Source: Zhengitettix transpicula (taxonomy: Eukaryota > Arthropoda > Insecta > Orthoptera > Tetrigidae). Taken from it: DNA of 64,000 nt. A program made the translations under genes and the position numbers. The notes beneath the pieces are model-generated. The model made no database searches, was not told the DNA's origin, and worked only from the letters and a program-made list of their open reading frames with translations. Of this stretch, positions 1 to 13,158 are shown piece by piece; position 1 is the first letter of the stretch; each line of letters starts with the position of its first letter. The stretch is taken from positions 87,501 through 151,500 of the forward strand of contig JAYJMR010000053.1 of NCBI GenBank assembly GCA_037074705.1, read 5' to 3'.

Positions 1-135
1 AAGAAATTAAAATTATAAAATAATTCGATCCGCGGAATATTAATTTGTAAGTTTTTACTAATGTTCGCTTGCAACAGCTATGCTGCGTGCGTGCGGCGGC
101 GAGGAAGACGTTCGTAGATTACAACGGGCAGTCGT

Positions 136-177
<42 letters not shown>

Positions 178-360
178 TCACAGAAGAGTGTATATATATA
201 TACATGTAAAGAAACTTTAGTAGAGAAGAAATTAAAATTATAAAATAATTCGATCCGCGGAATATTAATTTGTAAGTTTTTACTAATGTTCGCTTGCAAC
301 AGCTATGCTGCGTGCGTGCGGCGGCGAGGAAGACGTTCGTAGATTACAACGGGCAGTCGT

Positions 361-405
<45 letters not shown>

Positions 406-588
406 TCACAGAAGAGTGTATATATATATACATGTAAAGAAACTTTAGTAGAGAAGAAATTAAAATTATAAAATAATTCGATCCGCGGAATATTAATTTG
501 TAAGTTTTTACTAATGTTCGCTTGCAACAGCTATGCTGCGTGCGTGCGGCGGCGAGGAAGACGTTCGTAGATTACAACGGGCAGTCGT

Positions 589-634
<46 letters not shown>

Positions 635-817
635 TCACAGAAGAGTGTATATATATATACATGTAAAGAAACTTTAGTAGAGAAGAAATTAAAATTATAA
701 AATAATTCGATCCGCGGAATATTAATTTGTAAGTTTTTACTAATGTTCGCTTGCAACAGCTATGCTGCGTGCGTGCGGCGGCGAGGAAGACGTTCGTAGA
801 TTACAACGGGCAGTCGT

Positions 818-861
<44 letters not shown>

Positions 862-1044
862 TCACAGAAGAGTGTATATATATATACATGTAAAGAAACT
901 TTAGTAGAGAAGAAATTAAAATTATAAAATAATTCGATCCGCGGAATATTAATTTGTAAGTTTTTACTAATGTTCGCTTGCAACAGCTATGCTGCGTGCG
1001 TGCGGCGGCGAGGAAGACGTTCGTAGATTACAACGGGCAGTCGT

Positions 1045-1089
<45 letters not shown>

Positions 1090-1272
1090 TCACAGAAGAG
1101 TGTATATATATATACATGTAAAGAAACTTTAGTAGAGAAGAAATTAAAATTATAAAATAATTCGATCCGCGGAATATTAATTTGTAAGTTTTTACTAATG
1201 TTCGCTTGCAACAGCTATGCTGCGTGCGTGCGGCGGCGAGGAAGACGTTCGTAGATTACAACGGGCAGTCGT

Positions 1273-1318
<46 letters not shown>

Positions 1319-1505
1319 TCACAGAAGAGTGTATATATATATACATGTAAAGAAACTTTAGTAGAGAAGAAATTAAAATTATAAAATAATTCGATCCGCG
1401 GAATATTAATTTGTATGTAAGTTTTTACTAATGTTCGCTTGCAACAGCTATGCTGCGTGCGTGCGGCGGCGAGGAAGACGTTCGTAGATTACAACGGGCA
1501 GTCGT

Positions 1506-1552
<47 letters not shown>

Positions 1553-1735
1553 TCACAGAAGAGTGTATATATATATACATGTAAAGAAACTTTAGTAGAG
1601 AAGAAATTAAAATTATAAAATAATTCGATCCGCGGAATATTAATTTGTAAGTTTTTACTAATGTTCGCTTGCAACAGCTATGCTGCGTGCGTGCGGCGGC
1701 GAGGAAGACGTTCGTAGATTACAACGGGCAGTCGT

Positions 1736-1778
<43 letters not shown>

Positions 1779-1961
1779 TCACAGAAGAGTGTATATATAT
1801 ATACATGTAAAGAAACTTTAGTAGAGAAGAAATTAAAATTATAAAATAATTCGATCCGCGGAATATTAATTTGTAAGTTTTTACTAATGTTCGCTTGCAA
1901 CAGCTATGCTGCGTGCGTGCGGCGGCGAGGAAGACGTTCGTAGATTACAACGGGCAGTCGT

Positions 1962-2006
<45 letters not shown>

Positions 2007-2189
2007 TCACAGAAGAGTGTATATATATATACATGTAAAGAAACTTTAGTAGAGAAGAAATTAAAATTATAAAATAATTCGATCCGCGGAATATTAATTT
2101 GTAAGTTTTTACTAATGTTCGCTTGCAACAGCTATGCTGCGTGCGTGCGGCGGCGAGGAAGACGTTCGTAGATTACAACGGGCAGTCGT

Positions 2190-2239
<50 letters not shown>

Positions 2240-2422
2240 TCACAGAAGAGTGTATATATATATACATGTAAAGAAACTTTAGTAGAGAAGAAATTAAAAT
2301 TATAAAATAATTCGATCCGCGGAATATTAATTTGTAAGTTTTTACTAATGTTCGCTTGCAACAGCTATGCTGCGTGCGTGCGGCGGCGAGGAAGACGTTC
2401 GTAGATTACAACGGGCAGTCGT

Positions 2423-2466
<44 letters not shown>

Positions 2467-2649
2467 TCACAGAAGAGTGTATATATATATACATGTAAAG
2501 AAACTTTAGTAGAGAAGAAATTAAAATTATAAAATAATTCGATCCGCGGAATATTAATTTGTAAGTTTTTACTAATGTTCGCTTGCAACAGCTATGCTGC
2601 GTGCGTGCGGCGGCGAGGAAGACGTTCGTAGATTACAACGGGCAGTCGT

Positions 2650-2696
<47 letters not shown>

Positions 2697-2879
2697 TCAC
2701 AGAAGAGTGTATATATATATACATGTAAAGAAACTTTAGTAGAGAAGAAATTAAAATTATAAAATAATTCGATCCGCGGAATATTAATTTGTAAGTTTTT
2801 ACTAATGTTCGCTTGCAACAGCTATGCTGCGTGCGTGCGGCGGCGAGGAAGACGTTCGTAGATTACAACGGGCAGTCGT

Positions 2880-2926
<47 letters not shown>

Positions 2927-3331
2927 TCACAGAAGAGTGTATATATATATACATGTAAAGAAACTTTAGTAGAGAAGAAATTAAAATTATAAAATAATTC
3001 GATCCGCGGAATATTAATTTGTAAGTTTTTACTAATGTTCGCTTGCAACAGCTATGCTGCGTGCGTGCGGCGGCGAGGAAGACGTTCGTAGATTACAACG
3101 GGCAGTCGTGTTTTTTTTTTTTTTTGTTTTTTGTTTTTTTTTTTTAACTCACAGAAGAGTGTATATATATATACATGTAAAGAAACTTTAGTAGAGAAGA
3201 AATTAAAATTATAAAATAATTCGATCCGCGGAATATTAATTTGTAAGTTTTTACTAATGTTCGCTTGCAACAGCTATGCTGCGTGCGTGCGGCGGCGAGG
3301 AAGACGTTCGTAGATTACAACGGGCAGTCGT

Positions 3332-3379
<48 letters not shown>

Positions 3380-3562
3380 TCACAGAAGAGTGTATATATA
3401 TATACATGTAAAGAAACTTTAGTAGAGAAGAAATTAAAATTATAAAATAATTCGATCCGCGGAATATTAATTTGTAAGTTTTTACTAATGTTCGCTTGCA
3501 ACAGCTATGCTGCGTGCGTGCGGCGGCGAGGAAGACGTTCGTAGATTACAACGGGCAGTCGT

Positions 3563-3603
<41 letters not shown>

Positions 3604-3786
3604 TCACAGAAGAGTGTATATATATATACATGTAAAGAAACTTTAGTAGAGAAGAAATTAAAATTATAAAATAATTCGATCCGCGGAATATTAATTTGTA
3701 AGTTTTTACTAATGTTCGCTTGCAACAGCTATGCTGCGTGCGTGCGGCGGCGAGGAAGACGTTCGTAGATTACAACGGGCAGTCGT

Positions 3787-3833
<47 letters not shown>

Positions 3834-4016
3834 TCACAGAAGAGTGTATATATATATACATGTAAAGAAACTTTAGTAGAGAAGAAATTAAAATTATAAA
3901 ATAATTCGATCCGCGGAATATTAATTTGTAAGTTTTTACTAATGTTCGCTTGCAACAGCTATGCTGCGTGCGTGCGGCGGCGAGGAAGACGTTCGTAGAT
4001 TACAACGGGCAGTCGT

Positions 4017-4066
<50 letters not shown>

Positions 4067-4249
4067 TCACAGAAGAGTGTATATATATATACATGTAAAG
4101 AAACTTTAGTAGAGAAGAAATTAAAATTATAAAATAATTCGATCCGCGGAATATTAATTTGTAAGTTTTTACTAATGTTCGCTTGCAACAGCTATGCTGC
4201 GTGCGTGCGGCGGCGAGGAAGACGTTCGTAGATTACAACGGGCAGTCGT

Positions 4250-4297
<48 letters not shown>

Positions 4298-4480
4298 TCA
4301 CAGAAGAGTGTATATATATATACATGTAAAGAAACTTTAGTAGAGAAGAAATTAAAATTATAAAATAATTCGATCCGCGGAATATTAATTTGTAAGTTTT
4401 TACTAATGTTCGCTTGCAACAGCTATGCTGCGTGCGTGCGGCGGCGAGGAAGACGTTCGTAGATTACAACGGGCAGTCGT

Positions 4481-4530
<50 letters not shown>

Positions 4531-4713
4531 TCACAGAAGAGTGTATATATATATACATGTAAAGAAACTTTAGTAGAGAAGAAATTAAAATTATAAAATA
4601 ATTCGATCCGCGGAATATTAATTTGTAAGTTTTTACTAATGTTCGCTTGCAACAGCTATGCTGCGTGCGTGCGGCGGCGAGGAAGACGTTCGTAGATTAC
4701 AACGGGCAGTCGT

Positions 4714-4755
<42 letters not shown>

Positions 4756-4938
4756 TCACAGAAGAGTGTATATATATATACATGTAAAGAAACTTTAGTA
4801 GAGAAGAAATTAAAATTATAAAATAATTCGATCCGCGGAATATTAATTTGTAAGTTTTTACTAATGTTCGCTTGCAACAGCTATGCTGCGTGCGTGCGGC
4901 GGCGAGGAAGACGTTCGTAGATTACAACGGGCAGTCGT

Positions 4939-4987
<49 letters not shown>

Positions 4988-5170
4988 TCACAGAAGAGTG
5001 TATATATATATACATGTAAAGAAACTTTAGTAGAGAAGAAATTAAAATTATAAAATAATTCGATCCGCGGAATATTAATTTGTAAGTTTTTACTAATGTT
5101 CGCTTGCAACAGCTATGCTGCGTGCGTGCGGCGGCGAGGAAGACGTTCGTAGATTACAACGGGCAGTCGT

Positions 5171-5224
<54 letters not shown>

Positions 5225-5407
5225 TCACAGAAGAGTGTATATATATATACATGTAAAGAAACTTTAGTAGAGAAGAAATTAAAATTATAAAATAATTCGA
5301 TCCGCGGAATATTAATTTGTAAGTTTTTACTAATGTTCGCTTGCAACAGCTATGCTGCGTGCGTGCGGCGGCGAGGAAGACGTTCGTAGATTACAACGGG
5401 CAGTCGT

Positions 5408-5453
<46 letters not shown>

Positions 5454-5636
5454 TCACAGAAGAGTGTATATATATATACATGTAAAGAAACTTTAGTAGA
5501 GAAGAAATTAAAATTATAAAATAATTCGATCCGCGGAATATTAATTTGTAAGTTTTTACTAATGTTCGCTTGCAACAGCTATGCTGCGTGCGTGCGGCGG
5601 CGAGGAAGACGTTCGTAGATTACAACGGGCAGTCGT

Positions 5637-5685
<49 letters not shown>

Positions 5686-5868
5686 TCACAGAAGAGTGTA
5701 TATATATATACATGTAAAGAAACTTTAGTAGAGAAGAAATTAAAATTATAAAATAATTCGATCCGCGGAATATTAATTTGTAAGTTTTTACTAATGTTCG
5801 CTTGCAACAGCTATGCTGCGTGCGTGCGGCGGCGAGGAAGACGTTCGTAGATTACAACGGGCAGTCGT

Positions 5869-5914
<46 letters not shown>

Positions 5915-6319
5915 TCACAGAAGAGTGTATATATATATACATGTAAAGAAACTTTAGTAGAGAAGAAATTAAAATTATAAAATAATTCGATCCGCGGAAT
6001 ATTAATTTGTAAGTTTTTACTAATGTTCGCTTGCAACAGCTATGCTGCGTGCGTGCGGCGGCGAGGAAGACGTTCGTAGATTACAACGGGCAGTCGTGTT
6101 TTTTTTTTTTTTTGTTTTTTGTTTTTTTTTTTTAACTCACAGAAGAGTGTATATATATATACATGTAAAGAAACTTTAGTAGAGAAGAAATTAAAATTAT
6201 AAAATAATTCGATCCGCGGAATATTAATTTGTAAGTTTTTACTAATGTTCGCTTGCAACAGCTATGCTGCGTGCGTGCGGCGGCGAGGAAGACGTTCGTA
6301 GATTACAACGGGCAGTCGT

Positions 6320-6369
<50 letters not shown>

Positions 6370-6552
6370 TCACAGAAGAGTGTATATATATATACATGTA
6401 AAGAAACTTTAGTAGAGAAGAAATTAAAATTATAAAATAATTCGATCCGCGGAATATTAATTTGTAAGTTTTTACTAATGTTCGCTTGCAACAGCTATGC
6501 TGCGTGCGTGCGGCGGCGAGGAAGACGTTCGTAGATTACAACGGGCAGTCGT

Positions 6553-6591
<39 letters not shown>

Positions 6592-6774
6592 TCACAGAAG
6601 AGTGTATATATATATACATGTAAAGAAACTTTAGTAGAGAAGAAATTAAAATTATAAAATAATTCGATCCGCGGAATATTAATTTGTAAGTTTTTACTAA
6701 TGTTCGCTTGCAACAGCTATGCTGCGTGCGTGCGGCGGCGAGGAAGACGTTCGTAGATTACAACGGGCAGTCGT

Positions 6775-6823
<49 letters not shown>

Positions 6824-7007
6824 TCACAGAAGAGTGTATATATATATACATGTAAAGAAACTTTAGTAGAGAAGAAATTAAAATTATAAAATAATTCGAT
6901 CCGCGGAATATTAATTTGTAAGTTTTTACTAATGTTCGCTTGCAACAGCTATGCTGCGTGCGTGCGGCGGCGAGGAAGACGTTCGTAGATTACAACGGGC
7001 AGTCGTG
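1..7007. repeat. Spacer sub-repeat array 1 (truncated by window start)
   Basis: About 30 complete head-to-tail monomers averaging 229 bp. Each monomer has a GC-rich block (ctatgctgcgtgcgtgcggc and onward to gggcagtcgtg), a poly-T tract of roughly 30-50 bases, then an AT-rich block with a TA run, a ccgcgg site and ttcgcttgcaacag. Monomers are nearly identical outside the homopolymer. Two carry a T-tract broken by two G residues (near 3126 and 6114, 2988 bp apart, 13 monomers). One near 1412 has a 4-bp tgta insertion. The array ends at gtcgtg, directly abutting the U2 core. I see no gene in it. Confidence 0.97.
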
Positions 7008-7609
7008 TTTTGCGATGGCCGCCCAAGAGGCGCTCTGCTAGGTGGAATAAACGTATATTGCATACATTGTTTATAAATGTATATCGAAATCCAGACGTCG
7101 GTATTTTACGTCTAAATTATAATAAAACCGAGATAGATTTATGGGAAAGTGACAGAATTAAAAGAGGCTTTAACGGCAACGAACCCCTGTTTTCAATATA
7201 GCTACGCAGTTTCCGTCAACAACGAATATTAATTACACTTCCTTTGAGCCGAAAGAAATGAGCGGAAAAAGTACGATGTTTTGAATACATATGTATCAGA
7301 TACATATTCGTAAAAGGCGCGTTATCCTATCGTACTTGCGTGCGTGCGTGCGGCGGCGACGACGACGTTCGCGAAATACAAAAGATATATAGGGAGCGTG
7401 GTCCAGCTGGTGGCCACGGACAACGGCTTCTCCCGGAAAATTACTTGTACTCGCTGGTGCCCGGTCCTGCCTGCGAGAAGATGATTGCCGAGAGAGGTGA
7501 ATCCTGTACTGGATGCGAAATCGCAGTTATTTCAAAATTTACCTGCCTTCCAACTCAATATTTGATACGTCAGAATGTTAAACTTCTTTCTTTGTTTGAA
7601 TTTCAATAA
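7008..7609 (-). other. U2 core 1, 3' flank
   Basis: Single-copy-per-unit spacer downstream of U2, beginning with only four T's where the sub-repeats carry their long T-tract. It contains a perfect inverted repeat at 7289-7307 (arms of 9). Around 7335-7380 there is a GC-rich stretch (gcgtgcgtgcggcggcga, then gacgttcg) related to the sub-repeat GC block. Short open frames exist on the plus strand at 7010-7201 and 7340-7609, but nothing supports them as genes. Confidence 0.85.
7585..7593 (-). terminator. Candidate snRNA 3' box
   Basis: On the U2 strand this reads AAAGAAAGA, fitting the AAARNNAGA half of the vertebrate Pol II snRNA 3' box. It starts 17 nt after the U2 3' end, within the range expected for a 3'-end-formation signal. 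The GTTT half is not convincing. Insect 3' boxes are less well defined, so this is a candidate only. Identical copies lie at 12853-12861, 22442-22450, 37075-37083, 40582-40590, 48483-48491, 52012-52020 and 63373-63381. Confidence 0.4.
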
Positions 7610-7798
7610 GGTGGGCCGATCCCGGCGATACTGCAAAGCCGGGCCAACCCGTGACAGATGTGGAGCAAGCTCCTAACACTCCGTCATTTTCCAAAAATGA
7701 GTTTAATATTCTGGTGGTGCGATGCACCACGTATCAGATATTAAGCTGATAAGAACAGATACTACACTTTGATCTTAGCCAAAAGGCCGAGAAGCGAT
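7610..7798 (-). ncRNA. U2: U2 spliceosomal snRNA (intact copy, unit 1)
   Basis: RNA component of the U2 snRNP, which pairs with the intron branch point and with U6 in the spliceosome. The 5' end reads ATCGCTTCTCGGCCTTTTGG, the universal U2 start. GUAGUA (branch-site pairing) is at nt 34-39. Stem-loop IIa follows (UAUCAGCUUAAUAUCUGAUA), then IIb (GUGGUGCAUCGCACCAC), the Sm site AUUUUUGG at nt 101-108 (plus-strand 7691-7698), and stem-loops III and IV ending near GGCCCACC. The length of 189 nt is normal for an animal U2. The exact 3' end could differ by a few bases. Confidence 0.98.
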
Positions 7799-8386
7799 AA
7801 AGATTCCTCGATCGGGACGGTCTTTTATTCCGGACACCATTGTAATCAACGGGGAGCATTGTTAAATGTTTCTGCGGCAATACGTCGAAACACGCGGTCC
7901 CCGCGAAACGCCTGAAATCCTGATCGGAAAGTGAGGTCAACCGTCGAATGCTTAAATATCGCGGGAAAGGAAACAATTGGCTTCAAAGATAAAAATATTT
8001 GAAATGTATCAACAGTTTTATTGTTACAGTACGTCCCCACCTAGCGGCACTTACCTGCACTCGCTGCAGGGTGATACGTAAATGTAAGAGAAAAAAATTA
8101 AATTCCTCACGTAAACACACGAGTTCCGTCAAATTGAGCAAAAAAGAAATGACGTCGTCTAAGAAACGAATAGACAGTCAGAGTTCGGTGCGAATTAAGT
8201 GGAATTGATAACGGTTACAATTTTTCACGTTGACGTTTCCATTGTTACGCGGTCTTTGTAAACAAAGTTAATATTTGTCTTTAAACAGTACGCGCTCACA
8301 TGTACGCGACATTTAAAAATTTTCCCAATTTTTTAAATATATATTTATTTATTTAAATATATATAGAAGTAAAAAAAAATGGTGGA
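7799..8386 (-). other. U2 core 1, 5' flank / promoter region
   Basis: Upstream region of U2. It holds the candidate PSE and an AT-rich distal part that ends at ggtgga, where the sub-repeat T-tract begins. It differs from all other units at one place near 8330 (tttcccaa here, tttcccca elsewhere). The ACTTACCTG at about 8052 resembles a U1 5' end, but the rest does not match U1. No gene recognised. Confidence 0.85.
7839..7859 (-). promoter_or_regulatory. Candidate proximal sequence element of U2
   Basis: This segment occupies -41 to -61 relative to U2 +1, where insect snRNA genes carry the PSEA bound by the SNAPc complex. On the U2 strand it reads ATGCTCCCCGTTGATTACAA, with only partial likeness to the Drosophila PSEA consensus, so the call rests mainly on position. 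A TATA-like AATAAAAGA lies at -23 to -31 (7821-7829). Identical copies are at 18805-18825, 28392-28412, 38782-38802, 40836-40856, 50221-50241, 57960-57980 and 63627-63647. Confidence 0.35.
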
Positions 8387-8607
8387 TTTTTTTTTTTTTT
8401 TGTTTTTTGTTTTTTTTTTTTAACTCACAGAAGAGTGTATATATATATACATGTAAAGAAACTTTAGTAGAGAAGAAATTAAAATTATAAAATAATTCGA
8501 TCCGCGGAATATTAATTTGTAAGTTTTTACTAATGTTCGCTTGCAACAGCTATGCTGCGTGCGTGCGGCGGCGAGGAAGACGTTCGTAGATTACAACGGG
8601 CAGTCGT

Positions 8608-8658
<51 letters not shown>

Positions 8659-8841
8659 TCACAGAAGAGTGTATATATATATACATGTAAAGAAACTTTA
8701 GTAGAGAAGAAATTAAAATTATAAAATAATTCGATCCGCGGAATATTAATTTGTAAGTTTTTACTAATGTTCGCTTGCAACAGCTATGCTGCGTGCGTGC
8801 GGCGGCGAGGAAGACGTTCGTAGATTACAACGGGCAGTCGT

Positions 8842-8882
<41 letters not shown>

Positions 8883-9065
8883 TCACAGAAGAGTGTATAT
8901 ATATATACATGTAAAGAAACTTTAGTAGAGAAGAAATTAAAATTATAAAATAATTCGATCCGCGGAATATTAATTTGTAAGTTTTTACTAATGTTCGCTT
9001 GCAACAGCTATGCTGCGTGCGTGCGGCGGCGAGGAAGACGTTCGTAGATTACAACGGGCAGTCGT

Positions 9066-9112
<47 letters not shown>

Positions 9113-9295
9113 TCACAGAAGAGTGTATATATATATACATGTAAAGAAACTTTAGTAGAGAAGAAATTAAAATTATAAAATAATTCGATCCGCGGAATAT
9201 TAATTTGTAAGTTTTTACTAATGTTCGCTTGCAACAGCTATGCTGCGTGCGTGCGGCGGCGAGGAAGACGTTCGTAGATTACAACGGGCAGTCGT

Positions 9296-9342
<47 letters not shown>

Positions 9343-9525
9343 TCACAGAAGAGTGTATATATATATACATGTAAAGAAACTTTAGTAGAGAAGAAATTAA
9401 AATTATAAAATAATTCGATCCGCGGAATATTAATTTGTAAGTTTTTACTAATGTTCGCTTGCAACAGCTATGCTGCGTGCGTGCGGCGGCGAGGAAGACG
9501 TTCGTAGATTACAACGGGCAGTCGT

Positions 9526-9579
<54 letters not shown>

Positions 9580-9762
9580 TCACAGAAGAGTGTATATATA
9601 TATACATGTAAAGAAACTTTAGTAGAGAAGAAATTAAAATTATAAAATAATTCGATCCGCGGAATATTAATTTGTAAGTTTTTACTAATGTTCGCTTGCA
9701 ACAGCTATGCTGCGTGCGTGCGGCGGCGAGGAAGACGTTCGTAGATTACAACGGGCAGTCGT

Positions 9763-9810
<48 letters not shown>

Positions 9811-9993
9811 TCACAGAAGAGTGTATATATATATACATGTAAAGAAACTTTAGTAGAGAAGAAATTAAAATTATAAAATAATTCGATCCGCGGAATATTA
9901 ATTTGTAAGTTTTTACTAATGTTCGCTTGCAACAGCTATGCTGCGTGCGTGCGGCGGCGAGGAAGACGTTCGTAGATTACAACGGGCAGTCGT

Positions 9994-10034
<41 letters not shown>

Positions 10035-10217
10035 TCACAGAAGAGTGTATATATATATACATGTAAAGAAACTTTAGTAGAGAAGAAATTAAAATTATAA
10101 AATAATTCGATCCGCGGAATATTAATTTGTAAGTTTTTACTAATGTTCGCTTGCAACAGCTATGCTGCGTGCGTGCGGCGGCGAGGAAGACGTTCGTAGA
10201 TTACAACGGGCAGTCGT

Positions 10218-10263
<46 letters not shown>

Positions 10264-10446
10264 TCACAGAAGAGTGTATATATATATACATGTAAAGAAA
10301 CTTTAGTAGAGAAGAAATTAAAATTATAAAATAATTCGATCCGCGGAATATTAATTTGTAAGTTTTTACTAATGTTCGCTTGCAACAGCTATGCTGCGTG
10401 CGTGCGGCGGCGAGGAAGACGTTCGTAGATTACAACGGGCAGTCGT

Positions 10447-10499
<53 letters not shown>

Positions 10500-10682
10500 T
10501 CACAGAAGAGTGTATATATATATACATGTAAAGAAACTTTAGTAGAGAAGAAATTAAAATTATAAAATAATTCGATCCGCGGAATATTAATTTGTAAGTT
10601 TTTACTAATGTTCGCTTGCAACAGCTATGCTGCGTGCGTGCGGCGGCGAGGAAGACGTTCGTAGATTACAACGGGCAGTCGT

Positions 10683-10726
<44 letters not shown>

Positions 10727-10909
10727 TCACAGAAGAGTGTATATATATATACATGTAAAGAAACTTTAGTAGAGAAGAAATTAAAATTATAAAATAATTC
10801 GATCCGCGGAATATTAATTTGTAAGTTTTTACTAATGTTCGCTTGCAACAGCTATGCTGCGTGCGTGCGGCGGCGAGGAAGACGTTCGTAGATTACAACG
10901 GGCAGTCGT

Positions 10910-10953
<44 letters not shown>

Positions 10954-11136
10954 TCACAGAAGAGTGTATATATATATACATGTAAAGAAACTTTAGTAGA
11001 GAAGAAATTAAAATTATAAAATAATTCGATCCGCGGAATATTAATTTGTAAGTTTTTACTAATGTTCGCTTGCAACAGCTATGCTGCGTGCGTGCGGCGG
11101 CGAGGAAGACGTTCGTAGATTACAACGGGCAGTCGT

Positions 11137-11182
<46 letters not shown>

Positions 11183-11586
11183 TCACAGAAGAGTGTATAT
11201 ATATATACATGTAAAGAAACTTTAGTAGAGAAGAAATTAAAATTATAAAATAATTCGATCCGCGGAATATTAATTTGTAAGTTTTTACTAATGTTCGCTT
11301 GCAACAGCTATGCTGCGTGCGTGCGGCGGCGAGGAAGACGTTCGTAGATTACAACGGGCAGTCGTGTTTTTTTTTTTTTTGTTTTTTGTTTTTTTTTTTT
11401 AACTCACAGAAGAGTGTATATATATATACATGTAAAGAAACTTTAGTAGAGAAGAAATTAAAATTATAAAATAATTCGATCCGCGGAATATTAATTTGTA
11501 AGTTTTTACTAATGTTCGCTTGCAACAGCTATGCTGCGTGCGTGCGGCGGCGAGGAAGACGTTCGTAGATTACAACGGGCAGTCGT

Positions 11587-11638
<52 letters not shown>

Positions 11639-11821
11639 TCACAGAAGAGTGTATATATATATACATGTAAAGAAACTTTAGTAGAGAAGAAATTAAAATT
11701 ATAAAATAATTCGATCCGCGGAATATTAATTTGTAAGTTTTTACTAATGTTCGCTTGCAACAGCTATGCTGCGTGCGTGCGGCGGCGAGGAAGACGTTCG
11801 TAGATTACAACGGGCAGTCGT

Positions 11822-11861
<40 letters not shown>

Positions 11862-12044
11862 TCACAGAAGAGTGTATATATATATACATGTAAAGAAACT
11901 TTAGTAGAGAAGAAATTAAAATTATAAAATAATTCGATCCGCGGAATATTAATTTGTAAGTTTTTACTAATGTTCGCTTGCAACAGCTATGCTGCGTGCG
12001 TGCGGCGGCGAGGAAGACGTTCGTAGATTACAACGGGCAGTCGT

Positions 12045-12091
<47 letters not shown>

Positions 12092-12275
12092 TCACAGAAG
12101 AGTGTATATATATATACATGTAAAGAAACTTTAGTAGAGAAGAAATTAAAATTATAAAATAATTCGATCCGCGGAATATTAATTTGTAAGTTTTTACTAA
12201 TGTTCGCTTGCAACAGCTATGCTGCGTGCGTGCGGCGGCGAGGAAGACGTTCGTAGATTACAACGGGCAGTCGTG
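8387..12275. repeat. Spacer sub-repeat array 2
   Basis: Seventeen T-tract-bearing monomers averaging about 229 bp. Unlike the other arrays, the first monomer after the core is the G-interrupted variant. A second G variant lies near 11381. The last monomers run in length about 229, 222 (G variant), 234, 223, 230 before the next core, the same order as the ends of arrays 1, 3 and 4. Confidence 0.96.
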
Positions 12276-12877
12276 TTTTGCGATGGCCGCCCAAGAGGCG
12301 CTCTGCTAGGTGGAATAAACGTATATTGCATACATTGTTTATAAATGTATATCGAAATCCAGACGTCGGTATTTTACGTCTAAATTATAATAAAACCGAG
12401 ATAGATTTATGGGAAAGTGACAGAATTAAAAGAGGCTTTAACGGCAACGAACCCCTGTTTTCAATATAGCTACGCAGTTTCCGTCAACAACGAATATTAA
12501 TTACACTTCCTTTGAGCCGAAAGAAATGAGCGGAAAAAGTACGATGTTTTGAATACATATGTATCAGATACATATTCGTAAAAGGCGCGTTATCCTATCG
12601 TACTTGCGTGCGTGCGTGCGGCGGCGACGACGACGTTCGCGAAATACAAAAGATATATAGGGAGCGTGGTCCAGCTGGTGGCCACGGACAACGGCTTCTC
12701 CCGGAAAATTACTTGTACTCGCTGGTGCCCGGTCCTGCCTGCGAGAAGATGATTGCCGAGAGAGGTGAATCCTGTACTGGATGCGAAATCGCAGTTATTT
12801 CAAAATTTACCTGCCTTCCAACTCAATATTTGATACGTCAGAATGTTAAACTTCTTTCTTTGTTTGAATTTCAATAA
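12276..12877 (-). other. U2 core 2, 3' flank
   Basis: Same 602-bp sequence as in core 1, including the inverted repeat, the GC-rich relic of the sub-repeat and the candidate 3' box. I see no differences and no gene. Confidence 0.85.
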
Positions 12878-13030
12878 GGTGGGCCGATCCCGGCGATACT
12901 GCAAAGCCGGGCCAACCCGTGACAGATGTGGAGCAAGCTCCTAACACTCCGTCATTTTCCAAAAATGAGTTTAATATTCTGGTGGTGCGATGCACCACGT
13001 ATCAGATATTAAGCTGATAAGAACAGATAC
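12878..13030 (-). pseudogene. U2: U2 snRNA 3' fragment, split by Utopia-like copy 1
   Basis: U2 nt 37-189, with stem-loops IIa, IIb, III, IV and the Sm site intact. It is separated from its 5' 38 nt by the retrotransposon. The final two bases (plus-strand ac) are also present at the other junction, either as a 2-bp target duplication (GU, nt 37-38) or as microhomology. It cannot make a functional U2 in this state. Confidence 0.96.
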
Positions 13031-13158
13031 AACAGGTTATAAAGTATGGTGATGAACAGGCTTAAAACTATCAATCGGTATGTTCTTCAGCTTCTACTAC
13101 AAACTAATACTACAGTTAAAATCGTAATTGTAAAATTTTAAGGACAGTGATGCCTCTG

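Noticed and set aside
78..6945. Repeated 60-83 residue open frames with poly-lysine (or poly-phenylalanine on the other strand) in every sub-repeat
   Set aside because: They begin at TTG rather than ATG on the minus strand. The lysine run is just the poly-T tract, and the frame after it changes with tract length. There is no coding signature. The same holds for all other arrays.
1..7007. CRISPR-like array or centromeric satellite
   Set aside because: There are no unique spacers between the repeats, the context is a eukaryotic snRNA locus, and the monomers are tied to U2 cores rather than forming an independent satellite in this window.
7010..7609. Open frames of 63 and 89 residues in every U2 3' flank, the second with a donor-like GAG|GTGAAT
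   Set aside because: Identity across units reflects homogenised repeats, not selection. There is no similarity I recognise, and the second runs into the U2 gene. A relic exon is possible but not supportable here.
8037..8052. CTCF-like motif (ccacctagcggcac) and a second one at 7020-7035, suggesting insulators at both ends of the core
   Set aside because: Several core positions disagree with the CTCF consensus, and short GC motifs of this kind are expected by chance.
8050..8075. U1 snRNA-like ACTTACCTG in the U2 5' flank
   Set aside because: Only the nine bases match. The following sequence has no U1 stem-loops or Sm site in the right place.
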